A stretch of 19,272 bases of DNA from Hirudo medicinalis. Lineage: Eukaryota; Annelida; Clitellata; Hirudinida; Hirudinidae. Positions within the stretch are counted from its first letter, which is position 1. Every line of letters begins with the position of its first letter. Position numbers and translations under genes: made by a program. Where the stretch lies: positions 1-19,272 of the forward strand of contig MPNW01000955.1 in the NCBI GenBank assembly GCA_011800805.1. The letters are read 5' to 3'. Under the pieces are notes generated by a model that saw only the letters and a list, made by a program, of their open reading frames with translations, ran no database searches and was not told the origin of the DNA. Shown piece after piece: positions 7,807 through 19,272 of the stretch.

Positions 7807-8973
7807 ATGGAGTTGTTCAGAGATTGTCACTGTGTGGATGTCTGCAGGGATGGAAATACAATTCCAGAAAGCCACCGCGATGTGTCAAACCTGTTCTACT
7901 CCTTCGGCTATTACTCCATGAACCTGCCATCCAACCCCCTGTTCCTCGAAACTTGGAGCCAATCGCGTGAGTACTTCAAAGGATTCGAGCAGCCACACGA
8001 GCTGTGGGAGTCCAAGTTAGACGCTTCGGGTAGGTGCCCTTGCCAAAGTCCCTCTCTCGTTCTCCTCAAACCAGTCCAAGTGTCTACCCCGCTAGACCTG
8101 AGGACGAAGAAGTCTTTCCACATAGAGAATCTCACCTCGGATTCCTTTTCACCTCTGTCCAGCAGCTTACTGGTTTCTCCTCGTTCAAGCAAGTTCAATC
8201 AAGCAGTCGATGCATTTTCTTTTTCAAATTCAGGTTTCGAACCACAGACTGTCCAGAAAAGAAAAGATCACAGCATCAGGAGCTTCCTACCCTTCGTCGA
8301 CCGACAAGATTCTCAAGAGAAGAGCGATTCGGTTCCTTTAAATTTGTCTGCAGATGATCGCAAGATAAGACATTCTTCCTCGTGTTTATCTGATTTCGGG
8401 CTGAACACCAGAGAGGATGCCACGCCGATTCTCCATCAGCAACTCGAACAGACTCATTCCCCAACCTCTTGCGTTCAAGTCCCAGAATGCGTCGACAAGG
8501 AGAACGAAAATTGTTCTGGGGATGAAGATGGAAGCGACACAATGACCTACGAAACATCTAACGTTGCTCTCATGCCAACTAATCTCATCACCTGTCAGCA
8601 AACTGGTTGCCAAAAAACATTCCACAGCAAGGGTGCCCTCACCATTCACGCACATCGTTTCCATTCATGCGGAACGAAGGACGTTCGGCCCAGGAGGTGC
8701 CAGCAAGTCCAACAGAAGCAGAGGCGCTCCAGAGACAAGCCGAGCAGCAAGACTCTACTTTGTTCTTATCAAGGCTGTGGCAAGACCTTCAGGGAGATGA
8801 AACACCTCAAAGTACACCAGATGCAGCACACGGACGACAGACCCTTGGCATGCCAGCTCTGCTCCTACAATTGCAGACAGAGGAACTCTATGAACTGGCA
8901 CATGAAGGCCAAGCATGGACACGAGAAGAAAGTCACACACGATGGGAAGACAGTCTACCTGAGGAAGTTTTGA
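7807..8973 (+). CDS. C2H2 zinc-finger protein with two CtBP-type motifs
   Basis: This single uninterrupted 388-codon frame is probably a nuclear DNA-binding transcriptional regulator. Three C2H2 fingers lie at the C-terminus: C263/C268/H281/H286 (Cx4C), C319/C324/H337/H341 (Cx4C), and C352-type finger C349/C352/H365/H370 (Cx2C). Fingers 2 and 3 are joined by HTDDRPL, close to the classic TGEKP linker. A basic segment at 296-312 (RPRRCQQVQQKQRRSRDK) could be a nuclear localisation signal. The long Ser-rich N-terminal region contains PLDLR (95-99) and PLNLS (177-181). Both fit the PxDLS-type CtBP corepressor motif and suggest a repressor. The last finger (CRQRNSMNWHMKAKH) resembles the terminal finger of the ZNF653/ZNF692/ZNF276/HINFP-like group, but I cannot name an orthologue. 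The start is the first ATG in the frame after a TATA box. No introns are evident. The gene converges with coronin. Confidence 0.9.
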   Translation: MELFRDCHCVDVCRDGNTIPESHRDVSNLFYSFGYYSMNLPSNPLFLETWSQSREYFKGFEQPHELWESKLDASGRCPCQSPSLVLLKPVQVSTPLDLRTKKSFHIENLTSDSFSPLSSSLLVSPRSSKFNQAVDAFSFSNSGFEPQTVQKRKDHSIRSFLPFVDRQDSQEKSDSVPLNLSADDRKIRHSSSCLSDFGLNTREDATPILHQQLEQTHSPTSCVQVPECVDKENENCSGDEDGSDTMTYETSNVALMPTNLITCQQTGCQKTFHSKGALTIHAHRFHSCGTKDVRPRRCQQVQQKQRRSRDKPSSKTLLCSYQGCGKTFREMKHLKVHQMQHTDDRPLACQLCSYNCRQRNSMNWHMKAKHGHEKKVTHDGKTVYLRKF

Positions 8974-9109
8974 AGAACGAGCTCAACGAGACCTCTTTGG
9001 ACCGGTCATAAAAGCATGGGTCTCAGTGGAGGATTTTCTTCTGACTGATGCATTGGAGATGGACGAATCAAAATGTAGATACGAATGTTTTATTTCTACT
9101 CTTTGAAAT

Positions 9110-9115
9110 AATAAA
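9110..9115 (+). terminator. Poly(A) signal of the zinc-finger gene
   Basis: Canonical AATAAA, 137 bases after the stop codon. An AT-rich 23-bp segment around it (9112-9134) is repeated nearly exactly at 9143-9165. Confidence 0.6.
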
Positions 9116-10103
9116 TTAATTAACAATATAATCTAAAAAACTAAATTAATTAATAATATAATCACCAACATCCAGCGTCGAAGGGTGGACGAAGATAGAC
9201 AAACGAACGAACACCTGTACGATACAGAGTGTAATGTAAAAATACGAGTACATGCAACTGAACCATCTTTTCCAATTTTTGTGATTATGAATCAAACAAG
9301 CAATAATATCAGAGGTGTTTACTTGAAATCGGACGCAGAACACTGTGAAATGTGTGAAGAAAAACAAAGAACTCCAGCACGACAAGATGACTATCCCTCC
9401 TTGGCGAAGGCTCCGACAGGAATAAAACTGATATGGCTGACTACGGCGAACTTGCAATCGAACGCAGAAGTGGCAAAGCATTTTGGCTGGCAAACTTTTC
9501 GAAAGCATTAGGCCGCCGGCCGGGAAAACAAAAGAATCTCGAACGAATATATTACTAATAATTTTTATGTTACGAATAAATTATGAAGGAAATCATTTAT
9601 ATCGCTGGCAATCTCCACCAAATGCAGGAAATGATCTTGCTTTTGGAACAAAAATTATGAAAAAAAACTCCCTAAAAATCCATTGCACGAACGATTGATG
9701 GAAACGCAACAAACGAAACAGATGTAGGTCGTCGGTTAAGCATTCAAAATAATCGACCGTTATTAACCTGCTTGCGACATTTAAAGAGGAAAGGAACCCT
9801 AGGAATGACTTTGATCAATTAAATTTTTGGAATGAAGTGAACTTCAAACAACAACAACAACAACAAAGACGACGACAGCACGAAATTTTCTAGAGAACGA
9901 CACAAAAAAGAAACCGAACGACCCGAGGCGAATCTCTTCCTCCCGAGACAGAAAGAAAAATAAATAGGGGCCGCGCGCGTCATGTTCCTTAGGCATTCAT
10001 AGGTGCAAACCTTTAAACTCAATCGTTTGGCAATTTACTGAAATTAAGCATCTCGCACGGACAACAACAAGTCTGAGGTTCGACTCCCTTCTAAGAACGA
10101 GGT
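9116..10103. other. Intergenic region between convergent genes; unassigned ORFs
   Basis: It lies between the zinc-finger and coronin 3' ends and must include the coronin 3' UTR. Overlapping ORFs on both strands (+ 9185-9511 and 9483-9698; - 9146-9508) lack good starts, and I recognise no domain. CGAACGA words recur (near 9205, 9540, 9690 and 9916). A (CAA)n run lies at 9846-9866. I found no clear AATAAA for coronin on the minus strand in this interval. Confidence 0.5.
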
Positions 10104-16393
<6,290 letters not shown>

Positions 16394-18359
16394 ATGATTT
16401 GGGCTACAGTTCTCACGTTGGCAGCGATTGCTTCTAACATAGATGGACATAAATGTAGAGGTTCGATAGCCATAAAAAATGTCGGCCTAATAAGCACCTT
16501 CACTCATGCGGGTGGAGTTGGAAAAGACAAATACAGCCTCCTCTGCTCTACTTACGACACTTGGCCAAACAGCATCGATGAGGTGATATTTCTGGAGCGC
16601 CCTGGAGTTTATATTGATTCCAACTTTAGTGGAATTAAGACCTTCACAATAAATGGAACTTACCGTTGGAGCAAAGAAGTTCAACAAATTCCAAGTTATT
16701 ACTACTTTTTAAACATATAATACATCCATTTCAAAAGCTTTAATATTTACTTTTAACATTTTAGATACCATTTTGTTAAAAGGAAATATTTTATTCGATT
16801 AAATTTTTCATCATTACTAATAATAATACTAATATTAAATTGGGTCATCTTTTAGAGAAGGAGTTCGGCATGGAAGCCATCCTTATTCCAGACGGAAGTC
16901 AAATAAATGGCAAGCAGAAGGGCAAACTTTCAATAGCAAATCTGTCGATCTTGACCAGTACAAGCACACACGATATATCCACTCCACTGATTCCAAACAT
17001 AAGAATCTCTCATCAGTACACGAGAGCCATTTTTAAACAAGTTTCACTTCTTGGTGGAAAAGACATTCTAACGTGTCGCGGAAGTTATCATACAGGTATA
17101 AAATATCAGTTAATTAACTAGTTTATCAAAACAGTTTATCGCTGCAATGATGAATCTGATATCTTGGTGTCGTTCGATCAGAATTACAATTCAATGAAGG
17201 AGATAATGCGAGCATAATAAACACATGACTATTCTAACTAAAGACTGCATAGTAAAATAATATAATTTATTAGTACGCATGCAATATTTATTGTTATTAT
17301 TATTATTCAATAAATATTTTAGCAATAATTATAATACCGCACGCATTCTCACAGGTACGTACTTTGCCTCTGAGCTAATCCATTTGAGACGGCCAATGAT
17401 TGGCAGTGAGTTGACTCGACCGTGGATTGAAAACATCCTGTCACGTGATGCATGCGATGGAAACTTTGTGGAAATCAACTTCAAATATTCCATACTTTCC
17501 AGGTGGGAGGCCCTGTTTGCCATAAATTTCCACTTGAGGGAGATCAATATCTTGTGGCCTGAAACCGTCAACGGCACCATGGGAAGATGGGATGATTCTC
17601 TGCAGGTGTTGTTCTAATAATTTATTAATTTGTGCTGAATTAATTAAAAATTACATTAACATAATAATAGATAATTAATGAAATATAAAGTAATTTCTTG
17701 AAGCTGAAGAAACTCAGACTGGACAGGGGCAGGCGATATGGTGACATAGTCGCCGCAGACCTGAACAAGGACGGACAGATGGAGCTGATAGTTTCGATTG
17801 CATCGGAGTGGGACGGAAATGGGAGCCTGGAAATATGGAGAATACCGGAAGATTTTAGGTATTTGTTGAGTATTTATTGGGTATTTATTGGGTATTTGAT
17901 AATCTACAAGCATCACTTACGACAATGACACCCACAACAATCTAACGTCAGATTGGTACATAATTACACAAAGATCGTGGTGGACAGAGGCTTTCATCCC
18001 AGAGTCACAGACGGAATCAGCCCTGGAGTAGTCAAAGTCTTCCAACCTTCGTCTAAGTATTGAACTTTGACCTATTAACACATCGATGAACTTAACCCTC
18101 ACCTTCTTCTCCCTTCAGTCACGTTGGCAAACCTTGGATTTTTTTGGCTGGAGCCGATGACGGAAGGTTGTATTATTACGTTCCTGTCAATCAAAATATG
18201 AACGACTGGAGATACAGCAAGCATGTCCTCTTGGATGTCGGAGCAGGGCATACGGTCAATGGCTTCACCGTGGTCGATGTCGATGGAGATGGAACGATGG
18301 AAGTTTTTGTCAGTCTCCATTCTCTGCACAGGATTGATGTCTTCAGTTTGGAGATTTGA
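16394..18359 (+). CDS. Secreted FG-GAP/VCBS-type repeat protein, 6 coding exons
   Basis: The exons are 16394-16694, 16856-17095, 17355-17605, 17704-17858, 17952-18056 and 18119-18359. All junctions are GT-AG and in phase, giving 430 aa. Residues 1-18 (MIWATVLTLAAIASNIDG) look like a signal peptide. The remainder resembles the family of FG-GAP/VCBS beta-propeller proteins of unknown function found in invertebrates and fungi. Family-like landmarks are EVQQIPKKEFGMEAILIPDG (exon 1/2 join), ASELIHLRRP, the Asp-rich loops D283-L-N-K-D-G and D404-V-D-G-D-G (Ca2+-binding type), and PWIFLAGADDGRLYYY. There are several N-glycosylation sequons (NGTY, NLSI, NGTM, NYTK), as expected for an extracellular protein. 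The role is unknown, and a ligand or matrix function would be a guess. The intron 1 acceptor is TTTTAG; exon 4 uses a weak acceptor (TTCTTGAAG), so its first residues could shift. Divergent to coronin. Confidence 0.88.
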
Positions 18360-18986
18360 AACTCAAAAAGCCATTGAAAGGAATGAATGGATTAAGGATT
18401 AATTTTTAAGACTGCAAGTAAAAACATGAAAGAATCGAGGTTTTTTCATAATTAAAAAAAACAAAACGTAAAATCATAAGAAATAACAATAAGTTTAGCA
18501 AGTTTTGATAATTCGTAGGGAAAGACATTGGTCGTTAAACCCCGTTAATGCTAATGATTAACATAAATATTCATAAATTCTCATTATGAAAACTCCACCT
18601 ACAGTCAAACAATGATGGGTTTAAAAACTAGGTCACTCCAGAAATATTCAGTCTTTCCTTTTGAAACGACGGCGTAAATCTAAGAATCTCAACTGTATTC
18701 TTCCACGCATCGATTCACATTCAATCCACAAAATGGATCGCCATTCCTTCCAGAAGATTCGCCCAATAATCTGGAAAGGTTGTCATTCCCTTTAAGGTGC
18801 CATCCAGCATGTTGAGCTTTTTGATACGAAATTTGAATTATTTAGCGAAGTTACTCATTAATTGTGAAAAATAATTAGGCTGCTAAAACAAAAACGACAT
18901 CTGATAATTAAATGTTTAATTGTTAAATATTTTAATGGAACATTTTTATCAGAATATTCATACAAAAACACGCGGTCTATGTTGAG
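18360..18986. other. 3' UTR of the FG-GAP gene and AT-rich spacer
   Basis: ATTAAA at 18451-18456 is a plausible poly(A) signal 92 bases after the stop. The rest shows no ORF or RNA gene. An inverted pair GTTAAT...ATTAAC with a 7-base gap near 18544-18562 resembles a widened HNF1-type site but is probably chance. Confidence 0.5.
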
Positions 18987-19215
18987 TTACGTCATCTTGA
19001 GGATGACGCAAAATTTGAAGAGAGTTTCGAGCCAATGAGATTTCCCTGAATTTCCCTGGAAATTAATTTTTCCTATAAAATCGTTAACTTAACTACAATC
19101 TGCCTACTTTTTCCGGTTGTTCTGCTTATCTCGTCTGCTTACCAGTCTTATATGCGCCATCAATACAACCTGATCTGTTACCTGTCACTAAATAAGAGCT
19201 GCACTTCAATCATCG
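18987..19215 (+). promoter_or_regulatory. Promoter and first exon of a gene leaving the window
   Basis: In order on the + strand there are: an inverted pair of CRE-like sites, TTACGTCATC (18987-18996) and GATGACGCAA (19002-19011); a CCAAT box (19032-19036); TATAAAA (19074-19080); and a consensus donor CATCG|GTGAGT with the exon edge at 19215. The spacing is that of a standard Pol II core promoter, with start expected near 19105 and a first exon of about 110 bases. There is no long ORF, so the exon is probably untranslated. CRE-like sites suggest ATF/CREB/bZIP input. Confidence 0.5.
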
Positions 19216-19272
19216 GTGAGTCGGAAATTTTGCGTGGGTATTCGTTCGGTTTAACATACTAACATTGTCATT

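Noticed and set aside
8034..9011. ORFs in other frames across the zinc-finger gene
   Set aside because: Shadows of the 388-codon frame, which alone has conserved fingers.
9146..9698. ORFs of 71-120 codons on both strands between the zinc-finger and coronin genes
   Set aside because: The 108-codon frame begins at GTG with its first ATG far inside. A passing similarity to the N-terminal part of SID-1-type proteins was too weak to claim.
10074..10091. GGTTCGACTCC, a perfect tRNA B-box word
   Set aside because: No pairing T stem, A box or acceptor stem around it. It lies in the presumed coronin 3' UTR.
17329..18329. Minus-strand ORFs opposite the FG-GAP gene
   Set aside because: They are antisense shadows of the in-phase + exons.

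Overview
The window is nuclear DNA from an animal, most likely a non-insect invertebrate. The evidence is spliced genes with GT-AG introns, a type I coronin ending in a metazoan-style coiled coil, a C2H2 zinc-finger protein, an interstitial TTAGGG array (insects usually have TTAGG), an 18S rRNA relic and a tRNA-derived SINE. I cannot place the phylum from this sequence alone. A marine lophotrochozoan or similar animal would fit, but that is only an impression.

Layout. Bases 1 to about 7500 contain no protein gene that I can support. They hold a dense collection of tri- and tetranucleotide repeats, a 23-unit telomere-type array (2414-2551), two short regulatory-looking stretches (about 540-900 and 3508-3705), and a broken 18S rRNA copy on the minus strand (about 4404-5275) containing an internal four-fold 39-bp duplication. 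The gene-bearing half follows: an apparently intronless three-finger C2H2 protein on + (7807-8973), a 10-exon coronin on - (10104-15778, 517 aa), and a 6-exon secreted FG-GAP/VCBS-type protein on + (16394-18359, 430 aa). At the right edge (about 18987-19215) there is a convincing promoter plus first-exon donor for a gene that runs out of the window.

The exon structures of coronin and of the FG-GAP protein were worked out by hand from splice sites, reading phase and family conservation. Every junction keeps frame. Coronin and the FG-GAP gene are divergent, with 615 bp between their start codons. The zinc-finger gene and coronin converge. Coronin intron 7 holds two extra items: a small spliced ORF on the opposite strand, and a tRNA-Ser-like SINE on the minus strand.

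I see no operon-like or defence-like system. The observations I would check first are the antisense spliced ORF inside coronin, the 18S relic with its in-array expansion, the 10-bp-phased GAAC/TGACCT array that runs into a perfect DR3, the nearby double E-box palindrome, and the paired CtBP-type motifs in the zinc-finger protein.
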